A DNA stretch of 64,000 nt from Yersinia nurmii (GTDB taxonomy: Bacteria; Pseudomonadota; Gammaproteobacteria; Enterobacterales; Enterobacteriaceae), in assembly GCF_001112925.1 (NCBI RefSeq), contig NZ_CPYD01000002.1, positions 372,001-436,000 of the forward strand. The letters run 5' to 3'. Below, in pieces: positions 19,527 through 29,069 of the stretch; position 1 is the stretch's first letter, and every line of letters begins with the position of its first letter. Below the pieces are notes generated by a model. It had not been told where the DNA came from and made no database searches. It saw nothing but the letters and a program-made list of their open reading frames with translations. The position numbers and the translations under genes were made by a program.

Positions 19527-19838
19527 CGGCCCCGCTAAATAGGTGAATACCGCCCAATAGCTAGCTGTATCGGTGGGGTAATAAAAACGTTTCGTCAGGC
19601 GAAAATCGTAAAAAAACGTTAAAAAAAGCGGCTCTTATCGGTGTTTTTTAACATGTTTTAAATCATTAGCAATGAACTAATAGGGTTAAGCTATAGCAAA
19701 TAATTATTAAACATCTTTGGCTTAGCCATTAAGATGAATCAGACCGCACAGGATTTAGACAGGTTAGAAAGTAATAATAATCGCCGTTGATAACAACTGA
19801 AAAAAATTCATAACATCTAACATCAGCAAGGAAATGGC
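19527..19838. other. Divergent promoter region, ABC pair / hcxA
   Basis: About 310 bases, AT-rich. It contains AAAACGTTTCG at about 19584, resembling a LacI/GalR-family half-operator, and a second ACGTT-containing stretch near 19615. No open frame. No regulator gene is adjacent. Confidence 0.4.
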
Positions 19839-20933
19839 ATGAGTGCGAACACAATCCGCGTGCAGGTAGGGCCTGCCAATTATTATTCTTTTACCGGTGC
19901 TATCGATAAGCTGAGTGAATTCTACCCGCAGTCCGTATTGGAAAAAGCGCTGTGGATTTATGGTGAACGAGCATTGAACGCCGCGCAGGATTATCTGCCA
20001 GCAGAATTTCACTCCGCCAATGCTATTAAGACGCGCTTTAACAGCCATTGTAGTGAATCCACCGTGGCAGAACTGGTCAGGGTGGCCGGTTTCGATCGCC
20101 AGGTGGTGATTGGCGTTGGCGGCGGGGCCGTACTGGATACCGCTAAGGTGGTAGCACGACGTTTGAGCCTACCGCTGGTGGCCATTCCTACCATTGCCGC
20201 GACCTGTGCCGCTTGGACGCCGCTGTCAGTGTGGTATACCGAGCAGGGGCAGGCGCTGAATTTTGAAATTTTCAATGATGCTAACCATTTGGTTTTGGTT
20301 GAACCGCGCATTATTTTGCAGGCTCCGCTGGCCTATCTGCTAGCTGGTATCGGCGATACCTTGGCTAAATGGTACGAAGCCGTTGTATTAAGCAGCGATC
20401 CTAAATCCTTGCCGTTGACGGTGCGTCTGGGCTTACAGGCGGCGCTGGATGTGCGTAATGTTCTATTGGAACAGAGCGAGGCGGCATTGCAGGCAGTAGC
20501 GCGGGGCGAATTAACGCAGGATTTCCTTGATGTAGTTGACGCAATTATTGCCGGTGGTGGCATGGTGGGGGGATTAGGCGAGCGTTTCACACGCGTGGCG
20601 GCGGCCCATGCGGTACACAACGGATTGACGGTATTGCCGCAAACCGAACATTTCTTGCATGGAACAAAGGTGGCCTACGGAATTCTGGTACAAACCGCGT
20701 TGCTGGAGCAGGAGCAGGCGTTGAAAGACCTGATTTCTGCCTTCAAAGTCTGGGGCTTACCGACCCATCTGGCCGCGTTAGACGTCAATATTCGCGATCG
20801 TGATGCCATTGAACAAGTTATTACCCGAATTCTCAAGCCGGGAGAGTCCATCCACGCACTGCCAATTAGCCTGAATAAACAGAAAATATGGGCGGCAATT
20901 GAGCAGGTAGAAATCGCTGCGCAGGCCTTATAA
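19839..20933 (+). CDS. hcxA: Hydroxycarboxylate dehydrogenase A (iron-containing ADH family)
   Basis: A 364-residue protein very similar to E. coli HcxA (YbdH, 362). It has the NAD-binding loop GVGGGAVLDTAK, the conserved IPTIAATCAAWTPLSVWY, and metal-site segments GIGDTLAKWYEA, AAAHAVHNGL and FLHGTKVAYG. The E. coli enzyme reduces 2-oxo acids such as 2-oxobutyrate to hydroxy acids with NADPH; the physiological role is unclear. GGAAATGG upstream supports the start. Its divergence from a sugar-class ABC pair is not seen in E. coli K-12 as far as I recall. Cytosolic. Confidence 0.92.
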   Translation: MSANTIRVQVGPANYYSFTGAIDKLSEFYPQSVLEKALWIYGERALNAAQDYLPAEFHSANAIKTRFNSHCSESTVAELVRVAGFDRQVVIGVGGGAVLDTAKVVARRLSLPLVAIPTIAATCAAWTPLSVWYTEQGQALNFEIFNDANHLVLVEPRIILQAPLAYLLAGIGDTLAKWYEAVVLSSDPKSLPLTVRLGLQAALDVRNVLLEQSEAALQAVARGELTQDFLDVVDAIIAGGGMVGGLGERFTRVAAAHAVHNGLTVLPQTEHFLHGTKVAYGILVQTALLEQEQALKDLISAFKVWGLPTHLAALDVNIRDRDAIEQVITRILKPGESIHALPISLNKQKIWAAIEQVEIAAQAL

Positions 20934-21037
20934 GGCGCGGTAAGGACGTTTTTTCTTCGCAGAGCGAAATAAACTTGTTTTGGATGGTTTTAACGTCTTG
21001 TCTTTTTATCTCGGATTAGGGCAGAATACGCGCCAAG

Positions 21038-21077
21038 AAATAGCCGACGTTTTAAATAACTCGTCGGTTATTTTTTT
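21038..21077 (+). terminator. hcxA terminator
   Basis: Twelve-base-pair stem (AAATAGCCGACG with CGTCGGTTATTT, one G-U pair), a 12-base loop and a T-run to 21077, about 105 bases after the hcxA stop. Confidence 0.85.
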
Positions 21078-21388
21078 GCATTCGTGTTTTCACAAATCAA
21101 GAGGCCGGGCATCGATCCGGATAGATAAATAGGTCCGCGTGCGATTATTCACACCATGAAATCGCCGCTATGAGGAAAGAAAGATGGGGCAATTGTTCAT
21201 TTTAGCGCCGGTGCCTACCGGCATGCGCTGCACACGCAGCGATTATGGGGCAGCAGGTATTTTTTCAACCCGCTATTCCGCTTTCATTACCCCACTTGCG
21301 TATCCCAGGCAGATACGAAGTTTCCCCGTCACCTCTCGACTTTGTGGTACAAACACAAATCTGGTCGAAGGTATGGGGAGGCTGAATC
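21078..21388. other. Leader region upstream of plaP
   Basis: 310 bases that should hold the plaP promoter and leader. A 71-codon frame (21184-21399) has AGGAAAG before its ATG and overlaps the plaP start by 11 bases in another frame. Its protein (starting MGQLFILAPVPTG) looks like nothing known and is not called as a gene. Confidence 0.4.
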
Positions 21389-22777
21389 ATGTCGCTTAAT
21401 ACAACTGTTCAGGTCGGCACCAATCAGACAGGCACCAACAATCGCGTCCAACTCAGAAAAACACTGACGTTGGTTCAAGTGGTTATGATGGGTCTTGCTT
21501 ATCTGCAGCCGATGACCATTTTTGATACTTTTGGTATTGTTTCAGGCTTGACCGATGGTCACGTCGCGACTTCTTACGCCATCGCTTTGATCGCGGTTCT
21601 CTTTACCGCCGTTAGCTATGGCAAATTGGTGAAACGCTTCCCGTCCGCGGGCTCGGCCTACACCTACGCGCAGAAATCCATTAGCCCGCACGTTGGCTTT
21701 ATGGTGGGTTGGTCGTCATTGCTGGACTATCTGTTCATGCCCATGATCAACATTCTGCTGGCAAAAATTTATCTGGAAGCTATCTTCCCTGGCGTGCCTT
21801 CGTGGATCTTCGTGGGGGCGTTGGTCAGCCTGATGACCTTGTTCAACCTGCGTGGTATCAACGTGGTTGCTAACCTGAACTCCATTATTGTGGTGGTACA
21901 GGTAGCGATTATGGTGGTATTCGTCGGGCTATTGGTTCATGGCGTTTATCAGGGTGAAGGCGCGGGTACATTAGTTAGCACCAAGCCGTTCTATTCAGAG
22001 AACGCCCATTTGGTGCCGATGATAACCGGTGCGACGATACTCTGTTTCTCATTCCTTGGGTTTGACGGTATCAGCTCATTGTCTGAAGAAACGCCCAATG
22101 CCGGTAAAGTGATTCCGAAAGCTATTTTCCTGACGGCGTTAATCGGCGGCATTATCTTTATCGCGGTATCTTATTTCTTGCAGTTATATTTCCCGGACAT
22201 CTCGCGCTTCAGCGATCCTGATGCGTCACAGCCGGAAATCATGCTGTTCGTCGCCGGTAAGTTCTTCCAGTCTGTGATTCTGTGCTTCTCTTGCGTCACG
22301 GTACTGGCTTCAGGCATGGCGGCGCACGCTGGGGTTTCCCGACTGCTTTACGTCATGGGCCGCGATGGTGTGTTCCCGGAAAAAGTGTTCGGCTACGTGC
22401 ACCCGAAATGGCGTACTCCGGCTATCAACGTGCTGTTGGTTGGCGGGGTAGCGTTGTCTGCGGTGTCTTTCGACCTGGTTACCGCAACGGCGTTGATTAA
22501 CTTTGGTGCGCTGGTGGCGTTTACCTTTGTTAACCTGTCGGTTATCTCCCAGTTCTATATTCGGGAGCGCCTGAACCGTACCCTTAAGGATCATATCAAC
22601 TACCTGATTCTGCCGGTAATTGGTGCAGGGACTGTAGGCGTGCTGTGGATGAACCTAGAAAGTAGCTCAATGACTTTAGGTCTGGTTTGGGGGGCTATTG
22701 GTCTGGCGTATATGCTGTGGAAAACCCGAGTTTTCCGTCAGGCATTACCGCAGTTCAATGAAGAACTTGCACGATAA
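21389..22777 (+). CDS. plaP: Putrescine importer PlaP
   Basis: A 462-residue APC-family transporter with twelve hydrophobic segments, closely matching E. coli PlaP (YeeF, 452). Characteristic stretches are [37 protein letters not shown] and [20 protein letters not shown]. It imports putrescine by proton symport; in E. coli this low-affinity importer supports putrescine-dependent surface motility. GGGGAGG lies just upstream of the ATG. The convergent neighbour sbcB is the same as in E. coli. A terminator follows. Confidence 0.95.
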   Translation: MSLNTTVQVGTNQTGTNNRVQLRKTLTLVQVVMMGLAYLQPMTIFDTFGIVSGLTDGHVATSYAIALIAVLFTAVSYGKLVKRFPSAGSAYTYAQKSISPHVGFMVGWSSLLDYLFMPMINILLAKIYLEAIFPGVPSWIFVGALVSLMTLFNLRGINVVANLNSIIVVVQVAIMVVFVGLLVHGVYQGEGAGTLVSTKPFYSENAHLVPMITGATILCFSFLGFDGISSLSEETPNAGKVIPKAIFLTALIGGIIFIAVSYFLQLYFPDISRFSDPDASQPEIMLFVAGKFFQSVILCFSCVTVLASGMAAHAGVSRLLYVMGRDGVFPEKVFGYVHPKWRTPAINVLLVGGVALSAVSFDLVTATALINFGALVAFTFVNLSVISQFYIRERLNRTLKDHINYLILPVIGAGTVGVLWMNLESSSMTLGLVWGAIGLAYMLWKTRVFRQALPQFNEELAR

Positions 22778-22801
22778 TAAAAACTTGATTGATTTGTGAT
22801 G

Positions 22802-22831
22802 AAAAGCGGAGCCGATTGGCTCCGCTTTTTT
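22802..22831 (+). terminator. plaP terminator
   Basis: Twelve-base-pair stem AAAAGCGGAGCC with GGCTCCGCTTTT, a 4-base loop and trailing T, 25 bases after the stop. The A/T arms make it usable in both directions. Confidence 0.92.
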
Positions 22832-22989
22832 GTCCGCAATCTGGGCGCAGACAGAATTGACCGTTGGAATAGGGCGAAATACGCTGTTTTATTATCAGTG
22901 CTGATCTGCCCGATTCGTTAAGCTGATGTTCAGTATTGGTGGTATCGGCAGACTGAATAGCACCGTCGGGTTATCATTTGGGTGAGATG

Positions 22990-24420
22990 TTAACTCACTA
23001 GTTCGCGTGCATAATCGTACAAGGATTTTAACAGTTCCAGCTTCTCTTTATCACTTTCATACAAATTGTAGAATTGCTCCAATTGCTGCACATATTCTTG
23101 TACCCGCTCAGGGCTTAGCACTTCGCGGCGGTGGTTAAGCCAGCGTTGCTGCTCACTGTCATCCAGAGTATTGGGGTAGTTTCTGGCACGAAAACGGAAC
23201 AGCAACTCTTCCAAACGTCGATCCTGAAAACTCAGATCCAGCGCAGGCAGATTTTGCGGCGCAGTTTGCTGAATAATCTTCATTGTCGCTCGATCGGCGT
23301 CACTAAAGAAGCCGTCATAAAGCTGGGCATCCACATCGGTGGATGCGGCAAAAGGCGGTGCCTCAGCAAACAGGGCGACGACTTTTTCGCGTATCTGCGG
23401 ATTTTGTCGCAATAATTGCAAATTTTGCAGGCAATGTTGGCGATCGATACCTAAACGTTCGGCATTCTCTGCCAGCAGAGTTTTCGCCGGAGCCAGCACC
23501 GGGCACTTATTGATATGCACCAGTTTGATTGGCACAGAGGATTGATTGGCGGAAAGCTGGTCTCGACGAGTATATAAGCGTTCACGCAAGGCGTCGGCAT
23601 CCAGTTCCAGCAGCGGCGACATATCACCGGCCAGATCGCACATGATGACGGCGTTTTTGTTATCCGGGTGCCAAGCCAGAGGTGCAACCCAACTGGTGTT
23701 ACCCCGCGCGGCACCAAACATGCCGGAAACGTGCACCAGCGGAGTCATCTCGGCAATGTCGATTAACGAATTGATTTTGTGCTTATTACGATGTTGATAG
23801 AGATAATCAAACAAACGAGGCTGTGCCTGCTTAACCCGTTTTGCCATCGCAATGGTGGCGTGTACGTCAGACATCGCGTCATGAGCCTGTAAATGTTCTA
23901 CGCCATTGGCTTTGGTCAGATGTTCCAGTTTAAAGCTCGGCAGGCCATCGTCATTTTCAGGCCAGATAATACCTTCTGGACGCAAGGCATAACATGCGCG
24001 CATAACATCCAGCAAATCCCAGCGAGAATTACCATTTTGCCAGCTGTAGGCGTAAGGATCGTAGAAGTTGCGATAAAAGATATTACGGCTGACTTCATCA
24101 TCAAATCGAATATTGTTGTAACCCAAAATGCAGGTTCCGGGCACGCTAAAAGCCTGATGAATTCGCTGGGCAAACTCGGCTTCGTTCACGCCTTTGGCCA
24201 GCGCGGTTTGTGGCGTAATGCCGGTAATCATCACCGCTTCTGGTTGCGGCAGATAATCGTCCGCCGGAGTGCAATACACCACCAAAGGCTCTTCGATAAT
24301 ATTGAAATCTAGATCGGTTCGCACACCAGCAAATTGCGCTGGACGATCCAGCGCTGGATGTTGACCAAAGGTCTCGTAATCATGGACGTAAAACGTCGGT
24401 GATGAGGTTGGTTTTGACAT
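22990..24420 (-). CDS. sbcB: Exodeoxyribonuclease I
   Basis: A 476-residue exonuclease I (E. coli 475). The DEDDh active site is visible: Asp14 and Glu16 in VHDYETFG, Asp in YNNIRFDDE, and His/Asp in LQAHDAMSDVHATI near residues 180-190. It degrades single-stranded DNA 3' to 5' and works in recombination and mismatch repair, with a C-terminal region that contacts SSB. Single minus-strand gene, convergent with plaP as in E. coli. Cytosolic. Confidence 0.97.
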   Translation of the reverse strand: MSKPTSSPTFYVHDYETFGQHPALDRPAQFAGVRTDLDFNIIEEPLVVYCTPADDYLPQPEAVMITGITPQTALAKGVNEAEFAQRIHQAFSVPGTCILGYNNIRFDDEVSRNIFYRNFYDPYAYSWQNGNSRWDLLDVMRACYALRPEGIIWPENDDGLPSFKLEHLTKANGVEHLQAHDAMSDVHATIAMAKRVKQAQPRLFDYLYQHRNKHKINSLIDIAEMTPLVHVSGMFGAARGNTSWVAPLAWHPDNKNAVIMCDLAGDMSPLLELDADALRERLYTRRDQLSANQSSVPIKLVHINKCPVLAPAKTLLAENAERLGIDRQHCLQNLQLLRQNPQIREKVVALFAEAPPFAASTDVDAQLYDGFFSDADRATMKIIQQTAPQNLPALDLSFQDRRLEELLFRFRARNYPNTLDDSEQQRWLNHRREVLSPERVQEYVQQLEQFYNLYESDKEKLELLKSLYDYARELVS

Positions 24421-24718
24421 TCTTTTGTTTGACCTTTATTGACGCTGGCTCAGGGGCTGAGATTTACCCACGGCCGCCACTCACTTTGTAACAAGAATAT
24501 CATCTCAGCATAGTTTTCACGTCAGTTTTATCATCACTAGAACCGAGGGATCTCGAGTTACCCTAGTTAGATAAGACGAGAACGGCATCGCATGTGAATC
24601 GGAACATAATGATATTTATACTTAAAAAAATATTTAATCATTTATAAATTAAATAACTTTGACTTTAATGATTCATTAAACGAGTTATTTAACTTCCGTT
24701 TACTCAGCCCTTTATACA
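24421..24718. other. Intergenic region sbcB / SDR gene
   Basis: About 300 bases between divergent genes, increasingly AT-rich toward 24700 (runs of A and T with ATTTA motifs). No open frame and no clear operator. It should carry both promoters. Confidence 0.5.
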
Positions 24719-25864
24719 ATGCTCGACATAAAATACTTAACGGGGTTTGAAACGGTGAAAACACTTTTATTGACCGGGGCAACTGGCTTTCTGGGCGGAG
24801 CAGTGCTGGAAAAGCTGCTGATAGAAAATTCGGATTTTAATTATTTATTACTGGTCCGGGCTAATACACCAGAACAAGGCTTAGCCCGTATCAAACATAA
24901 TTTAGAGAAATTTTATCTTTCGCCCCAGAATCTGAATAAAGTTACAGAAAGACATATATTGTTAGGTGATTTGGCTGAGCCAGAAAGTTTTATTTCCGAT
25001 CCTCGGTTGGATGAGGTCACTCATGTTATCAACTGTGCGGCGGTAGCCTCTTTTGGCAATAATCCGTTAATCTGGAAGGTTAACGTTGAAGGCACACTGA
25101 CCTTTGCCAAACGTATGGCTCAGGTGACAGGTTTAAAACGCTTTGTACACGTTGGTACGGCGATGTCTTGTACGCCGGATGCAGGAAGTCTGGTTGATGA
25201 GGAGGTCTTATCTCCGGCCAGTGAAGCGCATTTGGTCGAATACACTAAATCCAAATCGACCATTGAAAATCTTCTTTCAGAACAATGCCCTGATTTACCG
25301 TTGGTGTTCGCGCGACCTTCTATTGTTGTCGGCCATACTCGCTTAGGTTGTCAGCCATCCAGCAGCATTTTCTGGGTATTCCGCATGGCATTAATGATGC
25401 GGAAGTTTATGTGTTCTCTGGACGATCATATTGACGTTATTCCTGTCGATTACTGCGCAGATGCATTGGTCTGCTTATTATTACATCCGAAGTTGACTGA
25501 CTATATTTATCATATTTCTGCCGGTGAAGAAAATAGCGTTAGTTTTGCCGAAATAGATAATGCCATGTCTTTGGCGGCGAAACAAAAACCCGTGGGAATA
25601 AATTATATGCAGGTTGATTACGGTGCTTTGGTGCAAATGCGTAATCAGCTGAAAAATATATTTGGACCTTGTAATGAACGCTTGATGCTAAAAGCTATGC
25701 GATTATATGGCTCATTTGCCATGCTAAATGTACGCTTTAATAATCAGCGACTATTGAGTTTGGGAATGGCAAAACCCCCGCGCTTTACGGATTATGTCGC
25801 CTGTTGCGTCGAGTCCAGCCGTGGTTTAACCATTCAGGAACAAATGGCCATCGATTTTAAATAA
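24719..25864 (+). CDS. SDR-family reductase (thioester/acyl-CoA reductase-like)
   Basis: 381 residues from the ATG at 24719, or 369 from a GTG at 24755 (VKTLLLTGATGFLGG); neither has a strong ribosome site. The N-terminal Rossmann motif TGATGFLGG and the YTKSK catalytic pattern (YxxxK) place it among extended SDRs. The spacing and the segments VINCAAVASFG, VNVEGTLTFA and FARPSIVVGHT are like thioester reductases and fatty acyl reductases (NAD_binding_4). It would reduce a thioester, or modify a nucleotide sugar or lipid, with NAD(P)H. No carrier protein or synthase is next to it. The gene is AT-richer than plaP and sbcB and is not part of the E. coli sbcB-yeeA region, so it may be an insertion. 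Confidence 0.75.
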   Translation: MLDIKYLTGFETVKTLLLTGATGFLGGAVLEKLLIENSDFNYLLLVRANTPEQGLARIKHNLEKFYLSPQNLNKVTERHILLGDLAEPESFISDPRLDEVTHVINCAAVASFGNNPLIWKVNVEGTLTFAKRMAQVTGLKRFVHVGTAMSCTPDAGSLVDEEVLSPASEAHLVEYTKSKSTIENLLSEQCPDLPLVFARPSIVVGHTRLGCQPSSSIFWVFRMALMMRKFMCSLDDHIDVIPVDYCADALVCLLLHPKLTDYIYHISAGEENSVSFAEIDNAMSLAAKQKPVGINYMQVDYGALVQMRNQLKNIFGPCNERLMLKAMRLYGSFAMLNVRFNNQRLLSLGMAKPPRFTDYVACCVESSRGLTIQEQMAIDFK

Positions 25865-25994
25865 AATTAGTACTCTTCCTTACCTGGCAATAACAATTGC
25901 CAAGATTGTCATATTTTATCATGTTTGGCGGAGTGCCAGATGCTGGTTACTCCGCTAGAATTAGCCCTTTCCTGACGAATAGGGTGAGTGTGCT

Positions 25995-27053
25995 GTGCGC
26001 CTTGATAAAGAAATTACGCCGCTGGATAATTTGATTTATAGCCATTACCGTATTGCCCACGCTTTACGAATTAGCGTGGCCTTTGTCCTAACCTTTCTTA
26101 TCCTGCGTTTGCTTGCCTTCCCTGATGCCACTTGGGCGCTAATTACTTTGGTCGTCGTGATGGGGCCGCTCTCCTATTGGGGAAATGTCTTTTCTCGCGC
26201 TATTCAACGTATTGGCGGAACCCTTTGCGGGGCGGCTTCGGGCCTGGTCGCGCTGTATCTTCAACAATATTCTCTAACCGCTATGCTTGCCTGGTGCTTT
26301 GTGGTGATGTTTGTCTGTGGTTATTTAACCTTGGGCAACCGGCCTTATATGGCTTTATTGATCGGTGTGACCTTGGCATTAGTTTGCGGTTCCGGCTCGG
26401 TCGATATGAGTACAGCTCTGTGGCGCAGCGCCGATGTTATTTTGGGTTCTATACTCGCGTTGTTATTCACTAGCATTTATCCGCAGCGGGCTTTTACCCA
26501 TTGGCGTATGCAATTAAGCGCCAGTCTGCACGCCATCAGCACTATCTATGCCGCTTATTTATCGCCTAATGTGGTCGACCGTCCCCGTTTAGAGGACAAA
26601 ATAAAAAGCGAGTTAGCGCGATTGGTCAAAATGCGCGGTTATATTGCTTCGGCGACTAAAGAATCTGGCATTGATAAAGAGGTATTTAACGCGATTCAAA
26701 CGCTGTATCGCAATGTGGTTTCTACGCTGGAGCTGTTAGCCGATGCCTATTGGTCGTCTCGCGAAAGCCATTTTTTACTGCTGAATGTCCAAACTCTGCG
26801 CCATACTCAGTTGCTAACGATTCGTACTCTGGATAATTTATGCCAGTGTCTGCTCAGCGGCCAGCCTGAGTATGAAGAGGCCGCCGCCAGCGAATTGAGT
26901 GAGATCAGCGTAGAGCTGGAAAAACTGCTTGAAGTTGCTACCAAAAATCAGCAAATCGAGGCGCCTATTTATGGCTATGTATGGTTGAGCATAGAAATTA
27001 CCCGACAATTGAAAGAGCTGGGCGATTTGATTGAGATGACTATGCGACGCTAG
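25995..27053 (+). CDS. yeeA: FUSC-family inner-membrane protein YeeA
   Basis: 352 residues from a GTG start with AGGGTGAG upstream; the same length as E. coli YeeA. The N-terminal half has six hydrophobic segments (about 20-165) of the FUSC/aromatic-acid-exporter type, with GNRPYMALLIGVTLALV and ALWRSADVILGS. The C-terminal half is a helical cytosolic domain ending near YGYVWLSIEITRQL. An efflux or membrane-stress role is inferred from the family only. Its position near sbcB and tmaR follows the E. coli yee region. Confidence 0.92.
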   Translation: MRLDKEITPLDNLIYSHYRIAHALRISVAFVLTFLILRLLAFPDATWALITLVVVMGPLSYWGNVFSRAIQRIGGTLCGAASGLVALYLQQYSLTAMLAWCFVVMFVCGYLTLGNRPYMALLIGVTLALVCGSGSVDMSTALWRSADVILGSILALLFTSIYPQRAFTHWRMQLSASLHAISTIYAAYLSPNVVDRPRLEDKIKSELARLVKMRGYIASATKESGIDKEVFNAIQTLYRNVVSTLELLADAYWSSRESHFLLLNVQTLRHTQLLTIRTLDNLCQCLLSGQPEYEEAAASELSEISVELEKLLEVATKNQQIEAPIYGYVWLSIEITRQLKELGDLIEMTMRR

Positions 27054-27235
27054 CCGATTATTTGGACGCGCAAGGCGATGAAATTTCTGTCTGACGGGTA
27101 AAAAAGGTAAGATAAGTCAATGAATCTTGTCTCTGGTGGCTGCTACCCTGTATTGTTAAGATCGCGTGTTGTAACGACGTGATGGTGTACAGACAACCGG
27201 CCGTCAGCAATTGAATTTGTGTAAAACTTAGCTAA

Positions 27236-27562
<327 letters not shown>

Positions 27563-27587
27563 CCCGAGCGATTTAGTTTAAAGGATG

Positions 27588-27617
27588 GAGGGCCAGATTG
27601 ATGTCTGGCTCTTTTTT
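27588..27617 (+). terminator. tmaR terminator
   Basis: Stem built on GGCCAGA with TCTGGCT plus wobble pairs, a short loop and seven T, 25 bases after the stop. Confidence 0.85.
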
Positions 27618-27762
27618 TATCTATTGAAAGTGAATATCCAAAGCCGCGAGTTAGAAAAACCTCCGATTTAGAGTCATCATGGGCATAAATAATCGTCATT
27701 TAGCACAGTTGAGCTATGGCGTTGTTGGGAGTGCTGCCGGATAATCACATTATTTGCAATAG

Positions 27763-27794
27763 CAAAAAGCCCGACTAAGTTTCCTTAATCAGGC
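27763..27794 (-). terminator. Terminator of the first tRNA-Asn
   Basis: Stem GCCCGACTAAG (27769-27779) with CTTAATCAGGC (27784-27794), loop TTTC on the plus strand, and five A to the left, read as a U-tract on the minus strand. The same structure follows all three tRNA-Asn copies. Confidence 0.9.
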
Positions 27795-27804
27795 TTCTTT
27801 AATA

Positions 27805-27880
27805 TGGCTCCTCTGACTGGACTCGAACCAGTGACATACGGATTAACAGTCCGCCGTTCTACCGACTGAACTACAGAGGA
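27805..27880 (-). tRNA. tRNA-Asn (GTT), copy 1
   Basis: 76 bases including the encoded CCA. The minus strand starts TCCTCTGTAGTTCAGTCGG, has the anticodon loop CTGTTAATC (anticodon GTT), the T-arm GGTTCGAGTCC and an acceptor stem that pairs fully. Identical to the copies at 39475-39550 and 62559-62634. Confidence 0.98.
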
Positions 27881-27898
27881 ATCGTGTGAACGAGGCGA

Positions 27899-27927
27899 AT
27901 AATAGCGAGGGTGGACGGGTTTGTCAA
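27899..27927 (-). promoter_or_regulatory. Promoter of tRNA-Asn copy 1
   Basis: On the minus strand TTGACA and TATTAT are separated by exactly 17 bases, with a GC-rich discriminator before the tRNA 19 bases downstream: a strong stable-RNA type promoter, conserved at all three copies. Confidence 0.9.
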
Positions 27928-28304
27928 AGTAGAAAACCATTAAAAACGTGCGTTTGCTGAGAGATTGAGCTTATTGTCTTGTTTTTCAGCGAAATCAGCT
28001 CGTTATGGTGCAAGATTATGCTGTTTTATTTCATTTCCCCTTTGCCTGAAACAAAGGGGAATGGGTGAGATGAGGAAAAATAAGGAAGAACAACGTTTAG
28101 GCTTTACTGCTACGCAGCAATATTTGTGGGAAAAGATTATCTAAAACCCTGTTGCCACTGAGAGTGAAGACTGAAAGCAGGGTAAAACTTAGGGCAAAAT
28201 ACCAGAATAAATGCCCGCATTTGCGTGCCAGACCGCAGGGAAATAAGCGGTAATCACTGTGTATTACCGCTTCAAGAGTGGAAATAAACCCTGTGGGTTG
28301 CCGT
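27928..28304. other. Intergenic region left of the fimbrial operon
   Basis: About 375 bases between the first tRNA-Asn promoter and the end of the last fimbrial gene. A minus-strand open frame (28097-28348) overlaps the chaperone 3' end and has no ribosome site or known similarity. Nothing else is seen. Confidence 0.5.
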
Positions 28305-29069
28305 TTAAAGCGATTGAGTCTGGCTAATTTGAGCGCCGCTATCGTCAAAATAACTGTATGTCAGCGTAGCTCCGTGAGAATTGGCGGGTAGGGGGTTTTC
28401 GGTGCTGTACTCACGTTCGCTGAATGGCGGAGTCATCATATCCATTTCCTGCAGGATATTAACTTTCTTCCCTTGGAGATTCAGCGTCATTTGCCCGAAA
28501 GAGACATGATACGGCGTGGGATTGTGGCTCCGCAGCAGTGTCTTACCCGCGTTCTGTATCAGTGTGAAATTCACTTTCTTCATCGCAGCTTCGGGGGAGA
28601 GAGTCAGTTCTTTTGGGCGATAAAACACTTTCATTTGGGTGTTCATCGCCATGGCGACCTGCGGATTATCGTGATTATTGGAACGATCTTTCGGCGGAAT
28701 TTCATACAAATTCAACCAATAAACGGATTCTCGATCGCTGGTGGGTTGATTGCCTTTGCTAATGATACGCAGGCTTTGTATTGAGCCCGGCTGCATTTTA
28801 AAAACCGCAGGCAGCGGCAGGAAAGGGGCTTTGGCCTGATCCGGCGTATTGTCTACGTCACCATCATCAATCCAGCTTTGTACTACTACGGGATATTCAT
28901 TGGTATTAGCCAGCATTAGGGTATTTTCTCTGTCTCCCTGGAGAAAGATTATTCTGGTAGAGGAGGCCACAATACCGGCATCCGCACTGATACTGATGAT
29001 AAATAGCAGCAGCATGGTTAGCGCGGACAACAGGTTTTTCCGCGTGCAGAGCGTATGAAGTCGGATCAT
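28305..29069 (-). CDS. Periplasmic fimbrial chaperone (second of the operon)
   Basis: A 254-residue PapD-like chaperone. A signal peptide of about 31 residues ends at SADA before GIVASSTRIIFLQGDRE, the usual first beta strand. The conserved DRESVYWLNLYEIPP segment and the C-terminal immunoglobulin-like domain are present. It donates a strand to fold pilus subunits in the periplasm. It is the last gene of the operon and overlaps the adhesin gene by ATGA, suggesting it may be dedicated to that adhesin. It is clearly different in sequence from the first chaperone at 33018-33752. Confidence 0.9.
   Translation of the reverse strand: MIRLHTLCTRKNLLSALTMLLLFIISISADAGIVASSTRIIFLQGDRENTLMLANTNEYPVVVQSWIDDGDVDNTPDQAKAPFLPLPAVFKMQPGSIQSLRIISKGNQPTSDRESVYWLNLYEIPPKDRSNNHDNPQVAMAMNTQMKVFYRPKELTLSPEAAMKKVNFTLIQNAGKTLLRSHNPTPYHVSFGQMTLNLQGKKVNILQEMDMMTPPFSEREYSTENPLPANSHGATLTYSYFDDSGAQISQTQSL

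Noticed and set aside
28097..28348. 83-codon minus-strand frame at the end of the fimbrial operon
   Set aside because: It overlaps the 3' end of the second chaperone, has no ribosome site and no recognisable domain.
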